Shown: piece by piece, positions 1-12,000 of the stretch
How positions within the stretch are numbered: position 1 is the stretch's first letter
Layout: each line of letters starts with the position of its first letter
Source of the DNA: Brachionus manjavacas
Lineage: Eukaryota > Rotifera > Eurotatoria > Ploima > Brachionidae
DNA: 64,000 bases
Reading direction: 5' to 3'
Assembly (NCBI GenBank): GCA_019054805.1
Contig: JAHQIY010000004.1
Coordinates: forward strand, 6,262,001-6,326,000
Notes under the pieces: generated by a model
What the model was told of the DNA's origin: nothing
The model's input: only the letters and a program-made list of their open reading frames with translations
The model's database searches: none
Made by a program: the position numbers and the translations under genes

Positions 1-362
1 TTACTGAATTTTATCATTAGGCTTCAAAAATTTAATAGAGCGATTCTTTTTGTTGATTAAAGCTCACACATTTAATTTAAGATTTAAAAAAATAATTGAT
101 TATAACTCTAATATGAGCAAACATGAACTATTAATTTTACTTAGAAAAAAATATTTATAAGATTTTTTAAAATTAATGGTTACATCGAAACAAAATTTTC
201 CAAGCTTTCACAAACACGAAAACATTTTTCTTCTTTGTTCAAGGTGAATTTTCACGTCTAAAATTTGACTGAAAGCTTTTTTAAAAAAACTAATTTTTAT
301 TAAAAATAAAATCTCTGATTTGATAAATGACTGAGAAGATCAAAATTATTTTCTTTAAAAAT

Positions 363-629
363 CAGAGTTGGTTAAAGAGTCCAAAAAAAAGTCCAAGCCC
401 AATTTTTTTTTAAATTTGCTAGATAGGGCTTCATATCAAAAAATTTAGATACTCTTGGGTTGTCTAATGCAAAAGATTTTCCAAATATCTGAATTTTCTT
501 GCAATTTTAGCACAAATGTCTTCACAATATTCAAAATTTTAAAGCCTGAACATGAATTTTTGGAAGAAAATTAAAAAAAAAGTCCGGACTTGGACTTGAC
601 TTGAGACTTGTGACTTTTAAAGAACTCTG
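363..629. mobile_element. hAT-type MITE, copy 1
   Basis: A non-autonomous inverted-repeat element of 267 bases. It begins CAGAGTTG and ends in a near-complement (GAACTCTG), and is flanked by an exact 8-bp duplication TTAAAAAT at 355-362 and 630-637. The subterminal sequence carries runs of the AAGTCC / GGACTT type on both sides. An 8-bp duplication with CAG..CTG ends is the signature of hAT transposons. No coding capacity is seen. A second copy lies at 32087-32492 and shares both ends, but its interior has a different length. Confidence 0.85.
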
Positions 630-784
630 TTAAAAATAAACATTATTTTTATTTTCTTGCTTTGGTTTAGTCATATATTTTAAAATTAAATTGGTTAGGC
701 CATAATGTTCCATCAGTAAGACCTCCATCTAAATCCTTTAATATAACAAACTAATTGTTTTAAGTTTATCATGAAGCTAGAATT

Positions 785-1082
785 TTAATAATTGTCCCTA
801 TTCTATCCTAATGGATAATGGGCAGGCGCTCATCTCCTTTTCAAGTACCTTTTTGAGCAACGGCTCCGATCTGACACAGAGGCTACTGCATCGAGTTGAT
901 CATCTATACCGCAATTATTACCCAGTCGAAACTGGTCCCCCTATTTTTATGATGAAAGAGGTTTAAACATTCGCCCCGTATTGCAGAGATATTTTGAAGA
1001 TTTTTTCACCCTCAGCAGGTTTTGAACCCTCGATCCTCTGCTTACATGACTAACACGCTAACCATTCGGCAATACGGGCTCT
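785..1082 (-). mobile_element. tRNA-derived SINE, full-length copy
   Basis: Read on the minus strand, the element starts near 1080 with a tRNA-like head. It has a box A-like segment (TTGCCGAATGGTTAGCG) and a box B-like segment (GGGTTCAAAACC). A body of about 220 bases follows, ending in GGGACAATTATTAA. A perfect 13-bp target-site duplication, TGAAGCTAGAATT, flanks it at 772-784 and 1083-1095, which is strong evidence for retroposition. The tRNA acceptor stem does not close, so this is a SINE and not a tRNA gene. Related copies are at about 15060, 47421-47790 and 63371. Confidence 0.85.
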
Positions 1083-1398
1083 TGAAGCTAGAATTGAATT
1101 AATCCAATTTGTCAAATTAAACTTAAAAATCAGGTTAATTCATCAATTTTAAGTTTATTTTTGAAACACAATTTTTTAAAAAGTACGATCGAATATTTTT
1201 ACTGGTACGATTTGTGAAGAAAAAATTCATTGTCTTTCACGACTGAGGTTGGTTTAGTCAGTTTAAGCAGGGTTACCATTTCAGAATAAGATAATACCAA
1301 TAATAAGTTAAATTATTGACGAGTTCTTTTATCCGATATAAAATCAAAAATCGAAAAAATTATTGAACGATCAAATTACTAAAATTAATCGTTCTATG

Positions 1399-1447
1399 TT
1401 TAACTAATTCGTTTAAATATATATGAAATTTAAACGAATTAGTTAAA
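1399..1447. repeat. Perfect 19-bp inverted repeat (hairpin)
   Basis: Two perfectly complementary 19-base arms (1399-1417 and 1429-1447, core AACTAATTCGTT) flank an 11-base spacer. It lies in non-coding sequence about 275 bases beyond the stop of the nearest minus-strand gene. It could be a remnant of an inverted-repeat element or a structured RNA segment. The sequence does not decide between them. Confidence 0.6.
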
Positions 1448-1721
1448 AATGATTATACAATTAAGGTAAATTAGAAGAAATTGAGTATTTTTGACCAATT
1501 GATAATGGTGCCGTATTGTTTAAAACAAAAAAATTCTATTACTAATAATACTTTTTAGCATTTTTAAATAAAAATATAATTTTATAATAAAAAAAAAGTA
1601 ATTTATTTAACTCAGCTATGCGACCAAAGTGTATCTCTTTTTTGAAAGCAGAGGAAAAATAAAAGGACTTAACAAGATTTTAATAAAAAAATTTATTCTT
1701 AAACCGTAAATTTAAATTTTT

Positions 1722-1987
1722 TCAGTGATATCTATCAGGATATAAGTCTTTTGTCTCTTTTGGTTCTGTTTCTTGAAGAACTTTTCGGTTTCTGCTCATA
1801 GAACTATAACCATAGTATGATAAACTCGCACAAAGCGCAATTGCAAATATCATTAACTAAAAAAAATAATTAAAAAAAAGCTAATTATTTAAATGATTAC
1901 ATTAGAAGTTCCTATAGATGTATGCAAATCAAGAACTTTTTTTATCGGTACTTTTGCGTTAATTTTATTCATGATCATTCGGTTCAT
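1722..1987 (-). CDS. Small single-pass membrane protein, probable DAPIT paralogue
   Basis: Two exons, 1987-1901 and 1856-1722, joined by a 44-base GT-AG intron in phase 0, give 73 residues. The segment PIKKVLDLHTSIGTSN is followed by a hydrophobic helix (LMIFAIALCASLSYYGY) and a charged tail ending in YPDRYH. The layout matches the neighbouring DAPIT gene: a basic residue pair, an HT pair, a G, an SN pair, then one membrane helix. The intron splits both genes right after the SN codons. I infer an old tandem duplication. The function is not established; an ATP-synthase or other inner-membrane accessory role is possible. The start could be the first, second or third Met (all within six residues), and an upstream exon cannot be excluded because an acceptor-like TTTAAAG sits just before it. 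Confidence 0.6.
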
Positions 1988-2176
1988 TTTCGTCTTTAAA
2001 AAAATAAAGATAAAAGTTTAAATTGAGTTTTAAAATATTAATATACCAATTTATTGGTATTCTTAGTTTTAATTTAATCATTAAATAGATAGAAGTTCTA
2101 TCTAAGAAATTTTTTATATAAAAGATTTATTTTTTGTGAACAAAATAAATCAATTTAAATTCAATAAATGAAAATT

Positions 2177-2435
2177 TTATAAATGTTTTCCAGGATTTTC
2201 GGTTTTCATTGTAATATAGCGATCATTCCATTTAATTTTCCAATAAGCATATGCAGATAAACCAGCGGTACCAATAATTAGGAAAAGAATCTTAAAAAAT
2301 CTTAAAAAATATATTTTAAATCTAAAAAATATTAATATAAAATACATTTGATTTTCCCTGAGCAGTGTGTGTATTAAAATATCGTCTTAAACCCTGCATA
2401 TTTTTTATTAAATATGGCGGCAAAGGTTCAGTCAT
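2177..2435 (-). CDS. ATP synthase membrane subunit K (DAPIT)-like
   Basis: Exons 2435-2346 and 2290-2177 join in phase 0 across a 55-base intron to give 67 residues. The core MQGLRRYFNTHTAQGKSN followed by one membrane helix resembles the DAPIT/USMG5 family signature (GIKKYFNSYT.TGR.N plus a helix). DAPIT is a small accessory subunit of mitochondrial F1Fo ATP synthase that supports dimers in the inner membrane. The length is close to the usual 55-60 residues, with a slightly longer soluble tail. A pyrimidine-rich stretch ending TTCTTCAG lies one base before the ATG, so the start is at a 3' splice site, either of a 5'UTR intron or of a trans-spliced leader. The neighbour at 1722-1987 looks like a tandem paralogue. 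Confidence 0.7.
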
Positions 2436-2559
2436 TCTGAAGAAATTTAAAAATAAAAATTTTTTAATTTTAAATTTAATCATTTTATAAGAAAAAAAAA
2501 GAGTTTTGGATTGTTGTCTAATTATAGACTATTCTTTAAATCTCCTTGTTTGAATTTTT

Positions 2560-2957
2560 TCATAGTCATTTAGAAGTTGACTTTATTAAATAAAAATGTT
2601 TAATATTTAAAACTTTTTAAAACACTTGAAATATTAGAAAAACCATTTATTTGGAGTTATCTCATTTTTTCATTCGAAAATCTAAAATCGCATTTTGAAT
2701 GAAAGTGTATCAAAAAATTTTTTTAATTAATCTTTAAATCTAAATCTAAATATCAAATTAAAAATAAAAATAAGTCACAAAAAAACAATTAAATTTAATA
2801 ATACTATCAATTAAAAATATAAAATGTTAATGAAATTAAATCTTCTTGTAAAGACTTTTAAATATTTTCAGAGAGCTTATTTGATGATGTGGTTTTTAAC
2901 TTGGGACTTTCAGAAACTTTTTGTCTACTAATTCTTCAAAATCTGCCATCGTCAACC
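2560..2957 (-). other. Possible small gene, exon model unresolved
   Basis: An ATG at 2957 opens MADFEELVDKKFLKV, and a 3' splice-site-like TTTTTTAAG lies just upstream. A plausible second exon near 2585-2535 would encode QLLNDYEKIQTRRFKE followed by a stop. A donor at AA|GTTTCT would join the two in frame, but the donor is weak and the intron would be longer than typical here. I recognise no family. It may be a micropeptide gene or chance. It sits about 100 bases after the ZZEF1 stop on the same strand. Confidence 0.25.
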
Positions 2958-3055
2958 TCACTTAAAAAAAACTAAAAGTTGATTATACAATTTTATTTAT
3001 CATGTTGAAAAAAAGAAATAAATAGTTAAAAAATTTTGGTTAAACAAACGAAAAT

Positions 3056-6000
3056 TCACCAATTTTCTTCAAACAAATCAATCTCTTCTCTACTTTCTCG
3101 GTATTCCTCATCACTGTTTTTTCTAGAACAGCCTTGAGGACTTGAATATATTTCATCATCATCATCGTCATCGTCATCATCAACATCAACATCGTCATGC
3201 TCATCCTCATCACTCGTTTGACTATCTTCCTCATTGAATAAGTCTTCAATGGTGTTAAGTTTTGAATCTGGATCCAAATTTTCACTAGTTGTTTCATTTA
3301 GTGAGCCCATTAATAAATTAATCAAATATCCGGTCTCTGCGACCTTTTCTAAAAAATATTGCTTATCTTTCATTCTTGCCAAATATTCATCTTGAATTGA
3401 CCACTTAACGGCCAATTTTTCAACAAAAAAGAACAGCTCGTACAATGCTCGACTAAAATTTTTGTCCTCAGTATTGTATGATTCTACCATTAGATGCAAA
3501 TTTCTGAGCGGTTTTACCTCGAATATGTTTACACAAGGCTTGCAATTAGGCGCTTGGTAAATTTTTTGAATCATCTTTATCAATAAACTCAAAACTTTGA
3601 GTCTTCTATTAAAAGTTTGCACACAACATATCCTAATTAAAGAGCACCAAAGATTGTCTAAAGCCAGCTGAGTTAAATCGGTTTGCGAAATAATCTCATC
3701 CAAAATGTTATAAGCTGACTCAAAGTTTTTAGACAGAGTGGTAAAAATTTTAAACGAACAACTCTCACTTGCCAAATCGGCATTACTTCGACAAAATTTC
3801 CACTTGAGCATTTTTTCATTCTTAATGGCTATAAATGGAATAGTGCTCAAACTTTCCAGACTTATCTTGAATTTTTTTTTCTTTGTTCTATTTTCTTGAT
3901 TGTCAGTGTAGCCAGTATTATTGGCACTAATGTCCCACCGGTCCTCGTCGTAGAAATCATCATTACTTGAATTATGAATGTTGAATTCATAATTACTCGA
4001 TTCATCGCTTGAACTCGAGTTTTCAGATTCGCTATGGCTCTCTTCATCCTCATCGTCTGCTTCATCTTCATCTTGATCTTGCTCTTCATCCTCATAATCT
4101 TCATTAAACTGGTAGTTGGAATTCTTGTGCACAGGCACAATTTGAAACAAAATAGAGGTTTTTTTTGTTTTTTGGGAATTTTTTTTGTCCAACACATTTT
4201 CGGAACAAACAGTGGAATCCTCGTCATACGTGTCATCCTCGTCCTCATCTAGCGAGGAATTAAAGTCATGAGTTAATTCACAAATGGATTTATTTTTTTT
4301 AATAGATTTTTTTCTGGCACTTATCACAGCCGAATCGGATTCCTCAATTGAATTTAAGCTTTCAGTGTCTGAAAAAGCTTCATCTTTGAACTCGAAGTCG
4401 TCGCCCAAGCAATACTTGGCATAATTGGACTTTTTTATGCTCTTACCGAAAAAATTTCCATATTTATTTCTATTCAAATCTAAATTATCTATTTTGGCTT
4501 TGTTGTCCGCATCTTGGTCAAAGACAATCAGCAAAGTCGATTGGTCTTGAGTGGACAGTTTTTCAACATCGTTCGGCTTCGATGTTATGCTTGTCAATTT
4601 TTCAGCATCATTCAAAGTCTTTAAAATTTGACTTGAATTAAAATTAATATTTTCCTCACTCAAAGATTCATTGCTATTTTTATTCTTTAGTTTACCAACA
4701 TCATAAAACCTCACATCGTCATATGACCACGAAACTTTTCTCAACAACTTGAACTCTGGCAACATAAAATCACATGCCATTGTGCATATTCTATTCAAAA
4801 TTTTCATCAATCCATTTGACTTATCCTTGTCCAGAAATGATCTAATAAAATTTTTAACCAAAAATTTAAAATTCAATTCCTTTTCCGAATAGTACAAAAC
4901 ATCCAGTAATTGTATCAATTCGTACTCCGAGTTTAAACTAAGCTCCAAAAAGCTCTCTTTTTTTGGCACCAAATCCAGATTCTTTTCAGCTAATTTGGCT
5001 GACAGATTCATCATTAAAACAAGTAGTTCTCGCGCACTGAGAACAATACAGGCATGACAAATGATTTTTATGGCAGCTCTAACTGGTTCGCCAGCCTGCT
5101 GCTTGGGAAACAACTGGCCAGATTTGGCATCCTCGCCTTTATTTGATTCGTATTTACTTAATTTGTTAAAACAGTCTTCGATTAGCTTGAGACTTGCTTT
5201 GTTTCTTCGTTGATGGCTATCTTTATTGTGCACAAAATTTGAAGTCATGTCTTCCATTGGAAATACTCGAGATGATATATCACAAATGCTCATGATAGCG
5301 GTCATTTGTTCACCTAGCAAATCATCCGAAGATAGATCGTCTTTGGACGAGTGTTTTTTCACCTCGTCCAAATCAGTGGTGCGATTCAGGCGGCTTTTTT
5401 CGCCTGTAATTGAATTGAGCGATCTAGAAATTGCTCTTGCCTCGCTGGTTGGTGTCTCCTCTTTGCTTTGTTCTTTTTCCAGTGAGCTCTTGATGTAGGC
5501 AAAATTGTCAAATAACAAAAGACTAGTGAGGAATATATTTAAATGGCTTAATTTCCAATTTGAGTTTAAATTTGTGTTGAGGAAAGAAATTTTGGACACA
5601 AGTCTCAAAAATTCCGCATCCATTGCCTGTACATCGACAGATTGTTCATAGTCACAAGCATTGTTCACATAACTCTGCATTAGATTGATTAATCCGAGAA
5701 CTAATAAATTTTTATTGAAGCCAATTTTCTGCTTATAAAATCTGTAGAATTCTCTCTTTTTACTAATGTGATTTTTTTCATACACCCCTATTGATTTTGT
5801 ATCCTCGGCATCGGATGACGAGTCGGCCTCGGCATAAGTTGCAAAAATTTTCTTAAAAATTTCAACTAACTTCAAAAAGAAATCTTCGTCCAAAACAAAA
5901 TTGGACTTGATTGAAATTTTGGACTTCTCGTTTGATTTTCGCCAAGTGTTGTCCAATTTTTTGTACTTTAAACTGACTGTGCGCCTCGATTCAGGATCTT

Positions 6001-9000
6001 TGATGGACAAGAACGAATCGGAGCCGAATGATTCCGAATAGAAGTTATTGGCCAAGCCGATCTTGAAATCGTCCGTGGAGCGCAAAATTCCCGCGCCATC
6101 GTACTGACTGCTATTCTTATAGTCCACCCATTGTCCGCTGCTTATATCCATTTGAAAGCATATTATTGCATAGATAAGAAAATAAAATTTGGAATGTATC
6201 TTTGGCTTGTAGTTGTCCAGCGATTCGGATATTTTGTCCAGAACATTGGAGAGAAAAATTTGCACATGTGGTTTCCACTGTTCCATTTGATTCATGCCAA
6301 ACATCAAGTCAAGATAACTACAGGCCAGTTTGTCAAAGCCACTGGTCATGTATTCATAAATCCAACAAAATATCAACTCCAAAGTGTATTCTCGTTTTGA
6401 TTCATCCAACTCTTGGAAGATGAAATTGTTCTCATTTTTGTCCAGATGATTTTTTACCAATTTGTTGACAGACTTAGGGTCCAAAGTGCCAAACCATGAT
6501 CGCATCATTCCAATAAACATTATGCTAATATTGTCCGCAAAAACATTATGGTAAACTTTGTCCTGAAGAGTTAGTATGTAGTTGAGGATTTTGAACAAGT
6601 TTGGTGGATCGGCTTCCAGTGTTGATTCACTGGGAAGTGAGTCCAAAAATTTTTTTGCCGCATTGAAATCTAAGTCAATGTTGTTCAAAGAACTATTTTC
6701 CTTTATAGCATGCTTTGTGGTTTTGATCACATAGGCTAGTTGACCAATGATGCTCTTCTGGTTGTAGAACATGTAGAATTTAAGATCGCGCATGAACTCG
6801 TTCTCTTGACCACTTGGTTCCATATCAGTTCGTGAAGTCAAGAATAGCAGTGTATTTACAACCTCAGAGTACATGTGCCTAATTAATGGTGCGTGCTGAT
6901 TCTCGGTCGGACCGTACTTGTTTAATAAGTCACAAATTTTTAGGCCCAAGTTGGTGAACAAAAAGTGAGAGTGCAAATAAAGAAAAGTCTGAGCATCGCT
7001 TGAATCGCATGACTTTGAAGTCAAAATAGTGGGCTCGATCATTTTGGTTTTGTGATGGTGCTTGTGGCCATCCTGGGAGAATTCGGGCTTTAGAGAACAC
7101 GCCAAACACAAGTCAAAATCAAAGCAGTCCAGACACTTAAGTCTCTTTCCAATGATCAGCGATTGACACTGATTGCAATAGTGGTCCAGCACAAGCATTG
7201 GATGCGTGGGCTGATGTGAAGACGACTTAGATATATCAACTAATGGCTTGTGACATTTTTCCAATGAGTCACATTTTTTTTCTATTATTGACTTGGAAAA
7301 ACAAGTAAAGCAATAGCAGTAATCGCGGCACTCTAGACAAACATAGCGGAAGCCGGTCAAAATTGCCTCACAATTGTCACAATAAAAGTTGGTATTCAAC
7401 TTGGAAAAATATTTCCAAAACATGTATCTGGCCACCAGATATTTCTGATATTGTTCATGAGTGGTTATAGCTGAAGAAACACTTTTCAAAAGACTTGTAG
7501 TGTCAAATTGTTTGCTGCTACTTATTTGAAACAATGTTTGGTACATGCCAGGAAATATTTTGGTATCAAACGACTCGTCTTCTTGTCTCATCGATTTGTC
7601 CAACACACTCTCTTCTTTTTCTTCAACTTCCTGAACACTTGGTAAAGCCGAGCCAGTCGATTGTTCTTTGGCAAAATATTCTTTATTTTTGGCTGTTTTC
7701 ATCACTTCTTCAAATTTTTCTTTTGAAAAATCGAAAAAATCCTCCAGAATTTCGCTCTGAGATAATTGTCTTTCGTCTTTGTATTCACATATTGGCATGG
7801 ATATGATCATATTTTTGACCAAGTAGCCGTACAGATGTAAATTTTGAATCAATTTTAGGTCTTTCAATTCCCAATCGATGTCTAGGAGACAAGTAACAAA
7901 ACTTTTAAGTCTAATGTAGCGATCTTTGTCAGTCACACACAATTTGTAATAATCATTTTCCAATGATTTACTGAAATTTAGCAAAATTTTTATAAAGTTA
8001 TAGAAAGATTTTTGAACTAAGGCTTCGTTTTCGATGCCACATCCGTATAAATTTTGAAGATAATGAGTCATTATTGGTTTTAAACTAGACGGAAAATGGG
8101 TCTCAGTTTGATCTCTGGTTGAGTTTGATTCAATTTTGGTGTATCTTGAATTTGAGTTGGAAGAGAAAAAACTGCTCAAAAATAAGAGAACAAGTTCACA
8201 TCTCAATTGGTCGCAGATGCCAGTTTGGATTAAGTTTACCAAATAATTGGATGCTATGTCAAAATTTTGATAAATTAGATCAGAATTTAGTTTTTTTAAA
8301 AATAAAATTTTTTCCACTGAATTCAATTTTAAGATCTCCTGGTCGAACAAAAACTGAAAAATTAAGTTTGTAATCTTAGATTCGGTTTTTGGTAGTCGAT
8401 TTTTCTTTTTTATATTTACCAGAGTATCAGCACGATCTGACGAGGCAGACTTAGAATTTCGGTTAAGTTCATAATCTATTAAATCGCTTGATATTCGATT
8501 AAAATTTAAGAGGAACATTATTTTTTCGTCAAGTATTTCCGCTAGACTTCGGCTAAAATGAGCTTGTTTATTCTTAAAAATGAGCTGTTTTTCCACAATG
8601 TACATGCGGATCGACTCGGCTGTTTTGTAGTGCTTCATCACTTTTTCATTGAAAACAGGCGAGTCCTCTTTATCAAACACATCCTCGTAGCTTATTGAAG
8701 TATCATACCAAACAATGGCACAAAATATTTTTATGATTATTTCACTTGCTGATAAGCCACCTATTTTATTTTTCAAAGAACTCAAGCTAGTCTCTGAATC
8801 ACTAAAAATTTTGTCATAAATACTTAAGAATTTTACAATATGACAGGAGCTTTTTGGATCAGGAGAGTTGAGCAAGTTTGATAAATGGTTAGATAAACTC
8901 AGGAGAAATCTTTGCAATTTCTGATCACTTGAAGAACTTTTGATGGGCAAATTTTGTATGCCACTTCTGAACAAAATTCTATAGTACTCATGGTTCATGT

Positions 9001-12000
9001 TGGTCATGGCTTGGTATTTTTCATTTGGCCCGATTTGCGCCTGAGTAGATGAATTAACAGAAAATTGATGCTGAAACCCCCACAAAAGAAAAGCCTTGTC
9101 CGAAGACTCATCTTTAGAATTTTGCTTTTCGATATTGGCTGGCTTGGAACTATGGATAGTTTGGGGTATTTCCTGATTGGTATTATATATTTCGGAGGAC
9201 ACTTTGTGCAAATTAGTGCCCATCAAACAAGACAAGGACTGAACAAGGTCTATAATTCTGGGTTTATTTACCGATTGATCATAACCGTACGCATTTACGG
9301 TAAATTTAAAAAAAAAATTATTGCTTAATTTCAAATCTTTGCTCGAATGAATATTAAAAATTATAGATGAGTCTGAATTGATCTCTATTTGATAATCTAA
9401 AACCTCTTTGTTTTCAACTTTTTTTGTAATATTGTGAACTTGCTCATTTGAGTCGATGAATGTAAAAGAGATGCAGCTAAAGAATTTAATTTCTTATTAA
9501 TATTTATTTATTAAAATTTATTTAAATTACTCTGAGCATTCGGAATTGTTCAATTTGCACTCGTTGTCTAACTCAATTACAAAGCGTTTGGCTAATGGAT
9601 AGCTGTACTCTAATGCCAAATCGAAAATTGAGCTTTTTGTCTTTGAGTTGAAAGTCCAGCTTTTGAGCAGTATTTCTTTTTCACATTTCTTTAATTTAGA
9701 AAATAATTAACCTTCAATTCTTGACTCAATTTAGATATTTTTAAAAGTTATTAGTCTTTTGAATGACTAGAGTCGTGACTTTGATCTTTTTTAACCAAAG
9801 TCTGGACAAAATTAAAATCGTGCGTTTGACTATATAAAAAGTTTAATAAATTTCTTTAATTGATCTAAATTAAAATTCATTACATATTTAAAATATCTCA
9901 TTTGCTTAAACTAAAAAATAAATAAAATCAAGATTTTCTTTGGGAGAATTAATATCATTCCTTTTTACTATTTAATATTTATTTGGCAAGATTTATTTTT
10001 TTAAATGTCAGAGAAATGTTTTCCAATTTTATCTTAGAGATATTTGAGCATTTTGAATAATTTAGAAGGATTTTGATGCTAAAATAAAATTGACAGAATC
10101 AAGATAAGATAAAAAAAATTCAGATAAATTTGTCTTTTTCTAAATGCATTATTAATTAAATTAAATGACTCGGAATAAAAAAATTATTTCATGATTGAAG
10201 GTTTAGTGAGATTCATTGCAAAATGATCAAAAGAACTGAACAAAGTATAAAAAAAATTAAATAACTTTTTTTCTAAAAGTCAAAAATTGGTTTTGTGAAT
10301 GTAGCATGGTGCACCATTCAAAGTTGCATCAAATATCAAGGTCTGCTAAAATTGCAGAGTTAAGCAGAAATTAAATTTCAATTTAATCGAGTGTAGTGCA
10401 TTTTGCAGAGATTTTGCACATCATTAGCAGACGTTTACTGTTGATGCAACTTTGAATGATACACCATGCTACATTCATAGAACCAATTTTAGACTTGTAG
10501 AAAAAAAGTTATTTAATCTTTTTACACTTTTTTCTGTTCTTTTGTGCTGAACTTCACAAAACCTGATTAAATAAAATAGAATATTGAAATGTATGATTAT
10601 TTATTTTATATTAGAAAAACGGAAAGAAAAATATCAAGAGTTTTTACTTGTTCACAACCGAATCGAGCATCTAATCCAAAGTTGAAAAAAATCTTTTTAA
10701 GAAAAAATTAAAATTAGCTTTTAGATGGTAAAAAATAATTTAAAATATTTTTTAGAGACTTATAAATCTTTCAGAAGGGATCTTGTTTATTTAGTACTAA
10801 GTCTTAAAGAAAAATTTAATTTGAATTTTTTTTATTCAATTTATTCCATAATAATAAAAATTTGAATAAGTACGATAGTGATAAAGAAGATTTTAGCGAG
10901 AAAGAAAATCAAAATTTTTTCTAGTATCTCCCATTTAAAAAACTTGGAGGACTTGCTTTGGAGTTCAATGAGCAGGACAAGGAAAGACTAGCTAATATTG
11001 TTTTAATTGGTAATTATGCACAGATTAAAATATAAAATTAATTAAAAATAAAGTATGACATTATAGATAAATTTCATTAAAAACAATTTGCTTTTTATAT
11101 TTCTGTGAAGCATATTAAATAAAAATTAACCCTACCTCTAAAAAGAAAATTTTTTCAATAAAAAAAAATTTATAGTTACCTTTTCAATTTTTGACTTTGA
11201 AAAAAAAGTTTTATTGATTAAATTTAACAAACTAGCACATTCAGAAGCCAATACTGTGCATAAACTTGATTCTAGATTTTCAAAAATGCTCGTTAACCAC
11301 AAGACAAAATTGTACAGAATATTTCTAAGAAAACTTTCTAATCTTGATTGATATCTAATCTTGTTTTTTTCACTGTTTTGGTACAAATTTTGAAGCTCGT
11401 AGCTTTTTTTAAACAAAAATTTTGCATAATCATTAATAAAATTGTTAATATGCTTGGTCATCATATTCTCAAATACGCAATCTTTGTCGATTTGTTTGCT
11501 ACGAATTTTATTCTGAATGTTATAAAGAACATTAGATTGTATCGAGTTAACTAGTTGGTTGGATGCTCGCACAAGCTTAGATTCTGTGTCAAAATCAATA
11601 CTTAATTCATGATTAAAAGTTAAGTTGACAAATTTTTCTAAGAATAAAATAATTCGATTCAATTCGGTAAAATTTTCGTAAGGATTTTGACTTTTAGTTA
11701 AATATTGAATAAGACCTAATTTGTTTTCAGTCAATTGTTTACAAAAAGCTTGGAACAAAATCTGATTCGAAGTTCTATTCAAAGACATGTCTTGCTTGAA
11801 TGAAATGGAATCATTTGAAATGTCAGGACTGGTCAAATTTTGCTTTATAAGACTTTCGAAAAGTTCTATTAACTCGTTTTGCTGGAAAAAAACACCAACT
11901 CCATTTCTTATTATCTCTCTGGTTATGTCCAGAAGCATCTGATTTCTCTGGTCCAAATTGTCATTTTTTTTGTCGCCTTCATAGGCATCGATTATATTAC

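Noticed and set aside
1010-1080. tRNA-like sequence with box A and box B on the minus strand
   Set aside because: The acceptor stem cannot close and the stretch continues into a repeated body with flanking 13-bp duplication, so it is the head of a SINE, not a tRNA gene.
3040-4252. Open frames at 3040-3297, 3862-4248 (minus) and 4034-4252 (plus)
   Set aside because: They overlap the acidic Asp/Glu-coding runs of the ZZEF1 exon in other frames and have repetitive Met/Thr or Ile/Phe content, typical of shadows.
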